NCBI RefSeq assembly: GCF_030052815.1
Contig: NC_079502.1
Coordinates: forward strand, 39,883,140 to 39,947,139
DNA length: 64,000 nt
Origin: Hevea brasiliensis
Taxonomy: Eukaryota > Streptophyta > Magnoliopsida > Malpighiales > Euphorbiaceae
Direction: 5' to 3'
The notes under the pieces were generated by a model that saw nothing but the letters and a program-made list of their open reading frames with translations, searched no databases and was not told where the DNA came from. Of this stretch, positions 12,501-22,470 are shown one piece after another. The position numbers and the translations under genes were made by a program. Each line of letters starts with the position of its first letter. Position 1 is the stretch's first letter.

Positions 12501-15500
12501 TAGAATTAAAATCAAAAACATAATTAGGATTGTCAGGAATTAAAGAAGACTCACCATATTCTTCAGAAATTAATTCCAAGGATGCTAGTTGATCAGGTGT
12601 ATCAAGCTCAATGGTTGTATCTATCTTATTCTGACACATGTAAGTTCTCAAATACAATTTATTCAATCTCCCTACAGTTTGAGGAAGTAGTTGGTCCTGG
12701 TTAGATGGCTCATTACTAAGGTGTGACCCAAGCCTAATAGTCTACCCCTAAAGCCTAATAGCCTAATTATGAAAAATGACCTCTTCCTCTTTCTCCCTGT
12801 GCTCCCCCCAAGAAGAGGTGGCTTGACAGGAAAATAAGACTCATATTCTCTAAAGGTAACATCCATACTTATAAAATATTTTCTGGTAGGAGAATGATAA
12901 TACTTATAACCCTTTTGAGTATCAAAGTATCCTATAAACACACATTTAAGAGCTCTAGGTTCTAACTTCTCAACATTTGTTTTGTGAACAAAACAAACAT
13001 ATTCAAAAATCTTTGAAGGAACAATATAAGAATTATGACATTGTAAAAACACCAAAGGGCTCTTAAAGTTTAGTGTTCTCAAAGGCACTCTATTAATAAG
13101 ATATATTGCAGCAAGAACTGTATCCCCTTAATAAGGTGCAAGAAGATTCATAGTAAATATAAGAGATCGAGCCACTTCCAATAACACGTCTATTTTTTCT
13201 TTCAGACACTTCATTTTATTCACTACTATTGACATAAATAATTTGATGCACTACACCATTTGAATCAAAGTAAGCACGATAAATACTATTAACATATTTT
13301 GTGTCATTATCAGTTCCTAAAATTTTAATTTTAACATCAAACTATGTACAAATCATTTTGTGAAACTGCTGAAAGTAATAAAATATTTCACTTTTTGCTT
13401 TTATCAAATTCTCCATGCCAACCTAGTGCCACAATTAACAAAAATGACGAACCATCTATAATTAAACAAAGAAACTATTTGAGTAGGTCCCCACACATCA
13501 GAATGAATTGTCATAAAAAGAACCAAACTTTTATTATTTATGGAAGGGTAAGACTATCTTGTGTGTTCAGCAAATTGACAAGAATCACAAAGTAGTAAAG
13601 GTAAGTTGCAATCATAGTTATTAAAGGCTCAAGGGGAGCTAAAGCGATAAGGGGTCCTGGAGCCTAAGCACAAGGCGCAGACGTGTGCCTGAGTGAAGTG
13701 AGGCGCAAAAGTATTAAAAAAAAAAAGGAAGTTAAAAAAAAATCCATAAAAGTCAAATAAATATGATGCTTTTCCTTTTTTCTTTAGCATATATCTTGAA
13801 ATAGGTGTAGATATAACATTTTCTTTAAAAAAAATAATAATAATAGAGTAATAATGTTAAAATGGAAATATAGGAGGTTTGCGATCTTGAGTGTACTGGT
13901 TTGATAAGATTTTGATGATTAGTTATCACCAGCGAAACTATTTTCAAAAACTTTCTAGTGCATCAATATAGGATTCTTATATATAAAAAAATATTAAGTT
14001 TAAATGGTAGTGCTTTTTGCCCATGAAAGCGCTCACTAAAGATGAAAGTAAAAAAGGCATGCCTTTCTAGAGCTTTGTGCCTGAAATAAAAGCGCACGCC
14101 TAGGCACATAAGGCGCTAGGATTGGAGCCTGATAAGCCTTGAGCCTAAGGTGCACATTTAATTACTATGGTTGCAATTCTTAAATAAATTATGATACAAC
14201 CTTTCTAGGGCAGAAAAATATGGATATCCTAATCTTCTATGCCATGGGATAATCTCTTCATTAGCACTCATAGACTTTCCTAACAAAGCCTGGTTTGCTC
14301 CAGGATTTGAGGGATCACATCTGTCACCTAATAGACATAGACCATCTCACAACCTACCGCTGCAAATCACTTTTCTGTTCTCAAATCCTAAAAAAAGCAA
14401 GAGTAGAAAAAAAATTTAATTTTGCAATTAAGGGCTTGGGTAATGGAACTGATAGACAAAAGATTAAAGAAAACTAAAAACATGAAGAATTATATTGGGA
14501 GTGCATGTAACAGAACCTGTACCAGAAATTGCGATAAAGGAGCCTCCACCATACAGACTTTCTTTTTTCTTAAGCATGGGGAATAAGTAGAAAATTTATT
14601 TAAAGAGCTTGTCATATGTTTGTTTGCTTTAAAATCTATAAACCAACAAGATTTATCAAGATTGACAAGAAAAACATTATTTGATTTGACAAAATTGGAA
14701 AAGACAACTGTGTAAAATTGAGATTCAAGCTAAGACAGCAAATATCTTAGGGATTGAACTTCTTTAATATCATTTATTCCTTTAGAATAATCCATTATTT
14801 TAGACATATTCACTTGTGGTCAGGTCAAGGATAAGGGCTAGGTAGAGGCGCGACACACGAGGAGTAGTTGAAAAAATCAAAAAAAATAAAAGATCCATGT
14901 ACTATGAATAGTACCCGTAAACAATGTGCATGAACAGTACTGATAAACAAGTGAACAGTACTGATGAATAGTACTAAAGCCTACCTTAATAAATCGAATG
15001 TTCTAATACCAAGTAGAAAAAATGGACCGAAGCTAACTTCATCTTAAAAGTTAGCTCAAAGAGAGGAGGTTTGTCTAAATCTTATATTTACACAAGATCC
15101 TTGTCCCAAATTAATGTGGGACAATACATGCTCCCCATGCCTAAACATGAGCATTAGGAGTGTGAAGTTTGCAGACAAATACATCTGCAAATGGCCCAAC
15201 ATTGAAGCAATATAACCTCTCATACCATGATGAAAGAAATTGAAATTTGAGGAAATTTTTTGTAATGGTAAAAAATGATATACAAGGCTCCTATTTATAT
15301 ACAAAGAATCAAACCTACATAGGAAAATAAAAAAAAGGAAGCTAATTATAATAGGAAAATACAATTAATACCTAATAATCTATATTATTAAAATCAAGGG
15401 ATTCCTACAATTACTCGACTTAATTAGGAATATAAATTCTACACTAATTAGAAATACATAAAATCTACTAATTAAGAATATATAAAATGTACCAACTAAA

Positions 15501-17111
15501 TAGGAATATATAAAATCCAAATTAACTTTCCATAACACTCCCTCTTAAAATGGAATCTCATCAATTTCAACAAAAATAAAACTTGATATTTACGCCTTGT
15601 TTGGATAGATGGAAAAAGGTGTAGAAAAAAAATAACAGAGGAAAAATAAAGTGAAATACCCACTTTTTCTTCTTTGGATAAAAGAGGGAAAACAGGAGTG
15701 GGGAGGAAAATATTCATTATTTTCTTCGGGATATTTTCTCTCAATTTTGGAGAGAAAACAAGAAAGCAAGAGAAGTGCACAGTAATTGATACATTTCCTC
15801 CATATATTTTCTACTTATCTATCCAAACAAAGAGAGGAAAAATAAATGGTGAAAAATAAATAAATAAATATATATTTTTTTTTCCTTTAATTATTTTCCT
15901 TTATCCTCCATGATGAATCCAAACAGGGCATTAATCTCCGCTTTATAAATTCCCATAATATATATAAAGATTCATGTCATTCGCTATCAAAAGTGCAATA
16001 AATTTTTTGATGTAAATTTTTTATGTCTATCAATTTATTATAATAATTATTTCAATTTATTTTTATGACGAATCAAATAAAGTTTTATATCCTCACAAAT
16101 TCTTTATAATAATTATTCACTTAATTTTGTTAAAAAACTAACAGAGGTTTTATTTAATTTTTATTTATTAACGCCACATCAACAATTTTATTGTCAAAAA
16201 AGGTAAAGGTATTAAATTAAAATAAAATAAAATACTTTAAAACAATAATAATAAATATAGAAAATTTTGTTCTTTCTTAAGTAATAATAATAATAATAAA
16301 ATAAACAATTAAGACAGTATAAAATCTAATAGTAAAATACAATTATTTAATACAATTAGTTCTATCCAATAATTAAACCAAGATTTAAAATTTAATTTAA
16401 TTTAATTTAAAAAATAATATTTTTAATGAGGTCTTAAATTATAATAACATCAACAAAATGAAATAAGAATAATAATAATAATAATAATAATTTCTTTAAA
16501 AAATCAGGTTGTTACATTTATAACATTATATTTTTCAAATAATTATTTTAGACAAATGGCTGTAGTTAGACATACGCTGGTTCGAATCCAGAAGGTCAGA
16601 CCAACAGATGAGTTAAGAGCATATTGAAATGTAAATTCAGATTTTGTGAATGAAGGATTGAAAATTTCTATCGAAATGAAAATGGTAGACAGCCCTTACA
16701 ATCAGGTTCTCTCAACTACAAGCGTATCTCTATCTTAAAACCTTTCCAATACAGAGTTCGCATAACAAAGAAAATTAAAGAAGACAAACGAACAAGCCGC
16801 CAAGAGCCCACTGGAAAGAATTCCCGTGCAGAGAAAAACCTCTTCCCCTTCACCCCTTAGTCCTCTCTTTATACTAATTTCTGTTCTGTTTTTGCCAGCT
16901 GTCCGTTTACATTCTTCCACGACAATTCTTTCCAACAACCTTACCCATTATGTTAACTATCTCTTCTAGAATACTCCATATTCCTATCAGCATATCATCT
17001 GGATTAATGTTAAGTCTTTAGATTTAGATATATTATATAAATAGATTTTAAGCTTTTATAGATATTATATTGATAGAAACTATACTAGAAAGTCTTTTTA
17101 TAAAAAAAAAA

Positions 17112-17142
<31 letters not shown>

Positions 17143-18017
17143 GTGTCTTCTAATTTGTAGTATTTAATGAAAGAATAAAATAATTATTTTTTAACCAAGG
17201 AATTTTCAGTGGGAGATTATTAGGTATATTCAATAAAAAAGAATGTAATTTTTTTTAATAAGGGGGGTTTTCACTAAGGAGATTGTTAAGTATATTCAAT
17301 ATATAAGAATATAGTGCTCCTTGCACTCTTTTACATGGATATCTCTACAAATCATGGTGGTAAATTTTACTTTTACGTTAATGAAGAAGTTTTGCTGAGT
17401 ATCCATAAAATTAAATTGTAGAATAAAAGATGAGAGAACAGGAAGAAACAACACAAAGACAGAGCTAGAACCCATTTGTCTAAAAAAAAAATGGAATTGT
17501 CATGTCCTCTATTGTCCAATCAATTGAACCAATTGCACCACTAGGGTAAAGACTTGATACACATCGTCTTTATCAGAATCCAATCATAGGAAATGTCTAT
17601 TGTCTATGCAAAATTCTAATCAGCATGATTTTAGCGCAAAAGGGAACAGAGTTCACTAATTTGTATGCAATATATAAGCTCGGTTTACCACATTGCCACA
17701 ATTTAAAAAGACAAAAACACCCTTACACAAAGCCAACAAAATAAAGTGAAAAAAAAAAATCCTTGAAGGTCCACTGTCGAGTAAAGTAAGAATAAGAATC
17801 AGCAAACGCCGCAAATCAACCAGAAATTGGCTAGAAAAAGACAATGTAGCAGACGAAAAACAATGGCTTTGAAGAAGAAGAAGAAGAGGAAGAGGGAGAA
17901 AACTAACTTGAAATCGCAGAGAATTAGGTCTCCACCATCTTTGCAGACGAAACACCAATCTTCGCAATCTTTTTCTTTAACAATCTGGCATTTTTTAAGC
18001 TTTCTTCGGCTCTTCAT
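5203..18017 (-). CDS. PHD finger / SWIB-MDM2 / Plus-3 domain protein, five exons visible, 3' end missing
   Basis: This is the one host gene I can support. Five exons (18017-17908, 10064-9985, 7734-7547, 6426-5574, 5315-5203) join at GT-AG sites with matching phases to give 1344 nt, 448 codons. ATG at 18017 is the first in-frame Met after an upstream stop. Residues about 12-110 form a C4HC3-type PHD finger plus a Cys-rich extension ([40 protein letters not shown]). SWIB/MDM2 follows ([18 protein letters not shown] to [18 protein letters not shown]), then the start of Plus-3 ([27 protein letters not shown]). The family (Arabidopsis At5g08430, NERD) acts in nuclear chromatin and, for NERD, siRNA-directed DNA methylation. 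Family members continue with the rest of Plus-3 and a GYF domain, not found here. Intron 1 is 7.8 kb and full of transposons. Specific function is inferred only. Confidence 0.88.
5574..6426 (-). CDS. Exon 4 of the PHD-SWIB-Plus3 gene (853 nt; SWIB and start of Plus-3)
   Basis: Acceptor ttgcAG at 6427, donor ACAG|GTAGGA at 5573. It starts [15 protein letters not shown] and passes an acidic, Ser-rich linker ([16 protein letters not shown]). The SWIB/MDM2 fold runs over about residues 94-170 of the exon ([15 protein letters not shown] to [18 protein letters not shown]). After a basic linker ([16 protein letters not shown], a possible nuclear signal), the Plus-3 domain begins ([18 protein letters not shown]). 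Confidence 0.92.
6491..6540. repeat. Poly(A) plus (ATA)n microsatellite in intron 3
   Basis: About 15 A residues followed by 11 or so ATA/AAT units, 60 bp from the exon 4 acceptor. It is transcribed as a TAT-rich tract on the gene strand. Confidence 0.95.
7547..7734 (-). CDS. Exon 3 of the PHD-SWIB-Plus3 gene (188 nt)
   Basis: Acceptor tttcAG at 7735, donor GGG|GTATGT at 7546. It reads [19 protein letters not shown], then [19 protein letters not shown], then [17 protein letters not shown] and KEDLEIDG. The Cys-rich pattern is the extension after the PHD finger in At5g08430-type proteins. With one base from exon 2 it makes 63 whole codons. Confidence 0.9.
8794..9250. mobile_element. Mutator-like MITE nested in the PIF-like MITE
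   Basis: Long terminal inverted repeats of about 33 bp (GGGTAAATTTCAATAACTA at left; AGGATAAATTTTGACAACTG as the complement of the right end) share the CCTTGAACTTAT/CCCTGAACTTAT inner part. They are bounded by a perfect 9-bp duplication AAAATATTA (8785-8793, 9251-9259). TSD length and TIR length suggest a Mutator-type origin. No coding capacity. Confidence 0.85.
9341..9371. repeat. (GT)n microsatellite
   Basis: GT-rich tract with two GGGT interruptions, inside the PIF-like MITE. Confidence 0.9.
9741..9906 (+). mobile_element. Short solo LTR (166 bp) in intron 2
   Basis: It starts TGTTATGGAATG and ends CACAACA, flanked by a perfect 5-bp duplication AAGCT (9736-9740, 9907-9911). A TATA-like tataaatatg and a poly(A)-like end are present. 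No primer-binding site or internal region follows, so it is a solo LTR of a small copia or TRIM family, about 80 bp from exon 2. Confidence 0.8.
9985..10064 (-). CDS. Exon 2 of the PHD-SWIB-Plus3 gene (80 nt)
   Basis: It is too short for ORF finding but fits exactly. The acceptor ttcAG at 10065 completes an Asn codon with exon 1, the reading is [16 protein letters not shown] then [10 protein letters not shown], and the donor is G|GTAAGT at 9984. It supplies the His and three Cys ligands of the PHD finger. Phase matches both neighbours. Confidence 0.88.
10065..10626. other. Start of intron 1, AT-rich, no feature
   Basis: Very AT-rich sequence with a short (CA)n tract near 10430-10443. Nothing else recognised. 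Confidence 0.6.
10627..10882 (-). repeat. copia 3' LTR of the intron-1 complex
   Basis: On the minus strand it starts TGTTATGGAAAG directly after AAGGGGGAG and ends CGTAACA at 10627 (256 bp). It shares the first 150 bp or so with the LTR at 15013-15537, including repeated CTAATTAG-type motifs. No matching TSD partner was identified. Confidence 0.65.
11370..12440 (+). pseudogene. 5'-truncated RTE-type LINE inserted in the copia complex
   Basis: The plus strand reads the LINE RT from before motif B to the C-terminus: [61 protein letters not shown], then the 3' tail ttgagttgag. Stops and a frameshift near 12030 disable it. A 12-bp duplication TAYCCCATGAAC (11358-11369, 12441-12452) bounds it, which proves insertion after the copia. 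A 103-bp second LINE copy interrupts it at 11432. Confidence 0.85.
11432..11534 (+). mobile_element. Miniature LINE copy (about 103 bp) nested in the LINE at 11370
   Basis: It contains only the last 100 bp of the LINE family (gaggatttaacccaaaat through ggcttagttgagttgag). It is flanked by a 16-bp duplication AGTTAGATTACACCAA / AGTTAGATTACACAAA (11416-11431, 11535-11550, one mismatch). Outside it, the RT reading resumes. It is an extreme 5' truncation of the same LINE family. Confidence 0.8.
12453..14830 (-). pseudogene. copia pol remnant (gag-pre-integrase and integrase)
   Basis: Minus-strand reading gives [20 protein letters not shown] (degraded protease/knuckle linker), then [15 protein letters not shown], then [20 protein letters not shown] (gag-pre-integrase). 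After the MITE gap come [13 protein letters not shown] (integrase core), [17 protein letters not shown] text and, at 13088-12672, [53 protein letters not shown] (end of integrase). Many stops and frame changes interrupt it. RT and RNase H are missing. The hAT-like MITE at 13613 splits it. Confidence 0.85.
13613..14169. mobile_element. hAT-like MITE (557 bp) inside copia pol
   Basis: A perfect 8-bp duplication GTTGCAAT (13605-13612, 14170-14177) flanks ends CATAGTTATTAAA and, complemented, CATAGTAATTAAA. Inside each end lies GC-rich text with GCTCAAGG and gcgcacgcctaggcac-type motifs. The copia reading frame resumes across the gap. An 8-bp TSD points to hAT. No transposase. Confidence 0.88.
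15000..15012 (-). other. Primer-binding-site-like motif (copia)
   Basis: TTGGTATTAGAAC on the minus strand follows the LTR end directly. It resembles TTGGTATCAGAGC, the initiator-tRNA-Met site, with two or three changes. Confidence 0.6.
15013..15537 (-). repeat. copia LTR (525 bp) of the intron-1 complex
   Basis: It starts TGTTATGGAAAG at 15537 and ends just before the primer site at 15012. The polypurine-like AAGAGGGAG and about 34 bp of 3'-internal-like sequence precede it (to 15572), so it may once have been the 3' LTR of another copy. Confidence 0.65.
15593..15930. mobile_element. PIF/Harbinger-like MITE (338 bp) in intron 1
   Basis: Ends GCCTTGTTTGGATAGATGG and, complemented, GCCCTGTTTGGATTCATC lie between TTA on both sides (15590-15592, 15931-15933). 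It differs in sequence from the MITE at 8213 but shares the CTTGTTTGG core. Confidence 0.7.
15931..17907. other. Rest of intron 1, AT-rich, no gene
   Basis: Long AT-rich stretch with (AAT)n tracts near 16470-16492 and 17112-17142. A GGTTCGAATCC motif at 16581-16591 matches a tRNA/SINE B box, but no cloverleaf or second end is visible. Nothing else supported. Confidence 0.55.
17908..18017 (-). CDS. Exon 1 of the PHD-SWIB-Plus3 gene
   Basis: It encodes [16 protein letters not shown], then [20 protein letters not shown] plus two bases of the next codon: the basic N-terminus and first zinc ligands of the PHD finger. The ATG at 18017 is favoured because the in-frame upstream reading meets a stop at 18159-18161 with no other Met. 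The donor is AA|GTTAGT at 17907. The upstream reading may be 5' UTR. Confidence 0.85.
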
Positions 18018-20695
18018 CTCGTCGGAAAACGCAACTTCCACAAAATCCTCTCCTTTGTCAGATGAAATTACGATGCGACTAATTTGGGAGAGAGAAACGT
18101 TCTGAACATTCCACGGAAGCAATGAATGCTTCAGTTTCGGGAACTTCGGATTCCAATACTACCCCTGTTCAGCACAGCCGTTAATTACTCTTTAGTGATC
18201 CCAATAGGGGGAATTGGGTAAATTAGTGACTTTTTTTTAGAAAGACACTTTTCGAGAACTTTACTTTCCAATAAAAAAATATTTTTATAATTTTTTTTTC
18301 CTTTACTACCGTCAGAACTCGGAAGGTCCCTCCCATACGGGTCACTTCTAAAAAATGAAATTTCAATTATTAAAAAAATAACTAACCCTAATTATATATA
18401 ATTTATGATGTAATATTTACTTATTTTATAATTTAAATTTTAAAATTTCACTTGCACATGATAATATAAGGGTCCACTACAACGCCACCCTCAATTTTAT
18501 AATCGTTAAATATTTTTACTCAACAAGTTTTTATGCGGACGCGGGATGTTTTTCTTTGTTTTGTGATCTCATATTTTTATTTTTATATATAAATTTATAT
18601 TAAATCTTTTATATGATACATTATTATGAGAGTATTTTAATTTTAAATAATCAATTAAATTTATTTTTTTAACTATATTTTACTCATAATTTTTTTATAT
18701 GTAATTATAGAAAAATTTACATATTAATTAATTATAACCTTAAAATATTATGATAATTTGCTTTTCATTTTCTTAAGTATTAGCATATTATATAAAAAAT
18801 AATATATATATATATATATATACTATTAATCCTAGAAACTATAAAATATATACAAATGCAATTACCCTAAATTTTAATAATTTACACGATCTATGAATGT
18901 GGCTTTAATTTTTATTTATCACATATATTTTATATAATAAAAATTAATTAAAATTAAAATAGTAAAAATTATCTATAACATAATAATGAGAAATTATTTT
19001 ATAGTGCTGGATGCCATGTCATCAATATGACTTGATACACTTAACTAATAGAAACTCAACACATAAGTATACATAATGAGTCAAATATTTTAGTTTAAAT
19101 AAAATAATTAAAATCCAATAGGCCGTTTACATTTAACACTATTTAAATGTAAAACAGAGTGTAAATTTATGCGAGACCGAAAAGGGTCTTCATCTTTGCT
19201 AGTGTATTTTTTGCTAAGAAAAAATCATGGAAAAGAGGAAAAATTGTCATCCAAATATTCTTTAGTCATTTTCCCCACAGCAAATGGGTTAGTCAAATAA
19301 CTGATTTTGTTCAATTGCTTCATTTGTGAAATTATACCCTTCATTTTTTTTCATTCCAATTACTTCTTATTCTTCTTCCCCTCTCTTTCCATCTTGATTT
19401 GGGTTTTACTTTGCTTGGCATCAAAGGAAATGAGAACTTTTTATTCATTAATCGATTGATTTGGATTTGTAATTTCAATTTGAATTCATTTGCTTTTATT
19501 CTGGGGGCATTATTCTTTGTACGATTTTGGAGTGTCAAGTTACTGCTTAGAAGTTGGGTATTTCAAAAGTAGGTAATTTATGTGATTACGATCTGGGTTA
19601 GTTCATGTTTTTGCTTAATTTGGTTTTCATTCCAATGAGCCAATAAATTTTTTATCATCTCTTTGAAGTATCTTACTTCTTTCACCTAATATAGCATCAT
19701 AGAGAGTTGTTTGTCTCTCCATTTGGAGTGACTAAAGCAAGAGAGTAGGAAGATAACAAGAAGCTAGCTTCCTAACTCTGACTGAGTCTCCGCTATGGGT
19801 AGAACTTGCTTCGTGCCAATTTGCATAAAGTCATGATTGGGGCTACTTCAGGGACACTAGAAATTATATTGCTGCTTAAAATCCTCATTTGTACTTCTTC
19901 TATTACTAATCTAAGAAAACTATCTCAGGTAAATGTTTGATTTATTTGTTATCTTTATTTCATTTTGCTTTTAAATTCTCATTATAAATTTACATTTTAT
20001 TAATCTTGAATTCATTTATGGGATTTTTTTGGGTAGCTTAGTGTCTTGATGCTTGTTAATGGGATTTTAATTCTTTGCTATTAACTTTTGCAGTTAAATT
20101 TTCATTGTTGTTATTAGATGATCAATGCTCTTAAAATAGAATTAGAAAGAGAACTACTGAAATTATTTGGATATGTTAGTGTCAGTGTCTTCATTTTCTT
20201 TCCACTCTAGAATATTTTGCCTGAATCATTTCACACTTAAGATACACAGATGTTCATATTATATACCAAAAAAAAAACTCAAAAATGGAACATAAATTCA
20301 ATCAGTCATTCTAGAATCACCAACATAGCTAAATGCAAACTTGATAATTCAGGTCAATAAATCCCATGTCCCTCAATTGTGATTCTTTAAGTACTTTATT
20401 GTGAAAATTTTTCAAATGCTAAGAATTTTTAGGACCGAAAACATTGTGTTACTAATATGGAATACCTAGGGGAGAACATGAGAAGGCAAACTATATACTA
20501 AAATTTTTATACGCTCTTGTCCTCACTTAAACTTCCCTATACAAATTCCAAAATGTAATTAAGAAATTTATTGTTATGAGGCAATGGTATCTAAAAATTT
20601 GAGTGACTTTTGTCTTTACATTTTGAGAATCACAATTTGCATGGAAGCATCCTTACATCATTAAAAAAGTTGCATTTGTAGACTCTTCATCCAAG
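18018..20695. other. Upstream of the PHD gene: 5' UTR/promoter and unassigned sequence
   Basis: 18018-18180 is the likely 5' UTR and promoter-proximal part of the minus-strand gene, CT-rich on that strand. The rest is AT-rich with a (TA)n tract at about 18802-18822. No ORF with recognisable domains is present. A possible short plus-strand exon at 19833-19928 is discussed in the findings. Confidence 0.4.
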
Positions 20696-20810
20696 TAGGA
20701 ATGCACTTGTAGGTCCTATTCCTTCTTAAATAGGTGAAAATGTATCTTCAAGTTTCTATACTTAAAGATCTAACTTTCCTTCTTCGATAGGACCTACAAG
20801 TGCATTCCTA
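20696..20810. repeat. Perfect 24-bp inverted repeat with 67-bp loop
   Basis: Left arm 20696-20719 (TAGGAATGCACTTGT...) is the exact reverse complement of 20787-20810. The right arm ends exactly where the LINE target duplication begins. Origin unknown: a truncated foldback or MITE remnant, or a transcribed hairpin. Confidence 0.85.
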
Positions 20811-20830
20811 TGCTTAGCATTATAATACAG

Positions 20831-21631
20831 ACTCAACTAAACCTTTATCCCAAAAATTTGAGGTCGGCTATATGGATTCTCTTTTTCCACTCTAAACGAT
20901 TTTGGGTTAAATCCTCAGAAATGTGTAATGCTTCTAGGTATGTTGTACTACTCTTCTCCAAGTCAGTTTAGGTCTACCCCTTCTTTTCTTTCTATCCTTT
21001 ACCCTAATGCGCTCTACTTGTCTAGCTGGATCCTCCGTATGTCTACGCTTTACATGACAAAACCACCTTAATCTCCCTTCTCTCAACTTATCCTCAATTG
21101 GTACTACTCATACATTTTCTCTAATACTCTCATTACAAACTTTATTTAGTCCACTCATCCACCTTAACATTCTCATCTCCGCAACTCTTATCTTAGACAT
21201 ATACGACTACTTCAGTGCCTAACACTCACTACCATATAACATGGCCGGTCATATATCTGTGCGGTAAAATTTTCCTTTTAACTTATTGAGAATCTTGCGA
21301 TCACATAAAACTCCCGTGGCACATCTCCACTTCAACCATTCGGCTTTAATCCTATGAATAACATTCTCCTCACATCCCCCATCTACTTGAAGGACTGAGT
21401 CGAGATATTTAAAGTGATCACTTTGGGACAGTATCACTTTATCCAAACTAACTCATTCCCTATCATTAGTTCGGCCTTCATTGAACTTGCAATGCATGTA
21501 TTCTGTCTTTGTTCTACTTAACTTAAAACCCTTTGACTCTAGAGTATTTCTCCAAAGCTCTAACTTTCTATTAACTCCTTCTTGCATCTCATCTATCAGA
21601 ATTATATCATCCACAAATATCATGCACCAAG
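20831..21631 (-). pseudogene. LINE segment 3: RT motif C to 3' end
   Basis: It reads [17 protein letters not shown] (motif C, FADD changed to FVDD), then [46 protein letters not shown] and [15 protein letters not shown], with several stops. It ends in the family tail complementary to cccaaaaatttgaggtcggc and actcaactaaacc. It continues LINE segment 2 across element A. Confidence 0.88.
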
Positions 21632-22452
21632 TGATGAGAATCAAGCTACATCCACGCCAAAGGATTTCATCCAAGGTCCAACTACTAGAGCTAGAACTAA
21701 ATCACTTCAGAATTTAATTTGTGAAATCATAAGAAGCAAGGATTATAAGCTGGAATGGCATGAAGAAAATTATAAAGGATTAAATTTGGTGAAAATTAAG
21801 CTTGGAAGGGACTAGGTGTCATGTGAAGCATTAGGTTACATGGAATAGCCTGTGGACATGCATGCACCAGATCCAACCCATGTACATGCATCTGCTGGCA
21901 CCTTTTTTAAGGAATATTCCTTGCTGTTATAACCACCTCTCTTTTGGACTTAAATGCCCTTAATTGCTGCTGTATTAAATTCACTTTTTGTTAGGAGTTT
22001 TTAGTCTTTTGATAGATTAATTTTTGTTTGGACTTGAAGCCCCTTACAGCTATTACTAAAGTAGGGATATTTTTGTCTTTAGCTCTGAAGCCAAGAGGCT
22101 ATAAATACAAGTGTAATGAGAGGGTGGAGGACACACTTTGAATATTAATGAGAGATTGTTTCTGCTCCTTTAGTGAGTAAATTGGCTGTTACCTTTGTTC
22201 TTGTGAAGCTCATTAACTTGCTGAGATTCTATCTTGCAAGGTTTAATGTGCATAATATTCTTGGTTTATTCATTCTCCATATGAATTAGGTCAAGAATCC
22301 CACTTCTGATATTTTCTTTGAATTACACAACAATCTGATTGTGCTGGTTCAAAGATTCAAATTCATACATCTTGATTTGGTGCTTTTCATATTGTTCATT
22401 TAATTCTTGAATGTGGGTTTTCAAGTTACCAATTACTTGAAGGTTCACATCA
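21632..22452 (+). repeat. 5' LTR of element A (821 bp)
   Basis: It starts TGATGAGAATCAAGC and ends TTCACATCA. The TATA-like ctataaatacaag (about 22099) and downstream text are shared with the 3' LTR at 26028-26847. The start of the LTR encodes the pol C-terminus in the 3' copy. Confidence 0.95.
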
Positions 22453-22457
22453 GTTTT

Positions 22458-22470
22458 TGGTATCAGAGCA
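22458..22470 (+). other. Primer-binding site of element A
   Basis: TGGTATCAGAGCA, complementary to initiator tRNA-Met 3' end, lies 5 bp after the LTR. Confidence 0.92.

Larger units (their letters stand above)
10627..15537 (-). mobile_element. Ty1/copia complex in intron 1 (same strand as the gene)
   Basis: Minus-strand order: an LTR with TGTTATGGAAAG start (15537-15013); a tRNA-iMet-like primer site (15012-15000, TTGGTATTAGAAC); a leader rich in GTACTGTTCAT repeats; a decayed gag-pre-integrase and integrase region (about 14720-12500); a second primer-site-like motif (12490-12479) followed by another leader; a polypurine tract AAGGGGGAG (10891-10883); and an LTR with the same start (10882-10627). 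The two LTRs match only over their first 150 bp or so and differ in length, and the 15537 LTR also has a polypurine-like tract before it. It is therefore a composite of related copies, not one clean element. A LINE and a MITE interrupt it. Confidence 0.7.

Noticed and set aside
16562..16600. tRNA-like B box GGTTCGAATCC with a weak A-box-like TGGCTGTAGTTAG upstream
   Set aside because: The spacing is too short for a normal tRNA, no acceptor stem pairs, and no SINE tail or TSD was found.
18107..18109. Alternative ATG for the PHD gene on the minus strand
   Set aside because: It is out of frame with exon 1. The first in-frame Met is at 18017.
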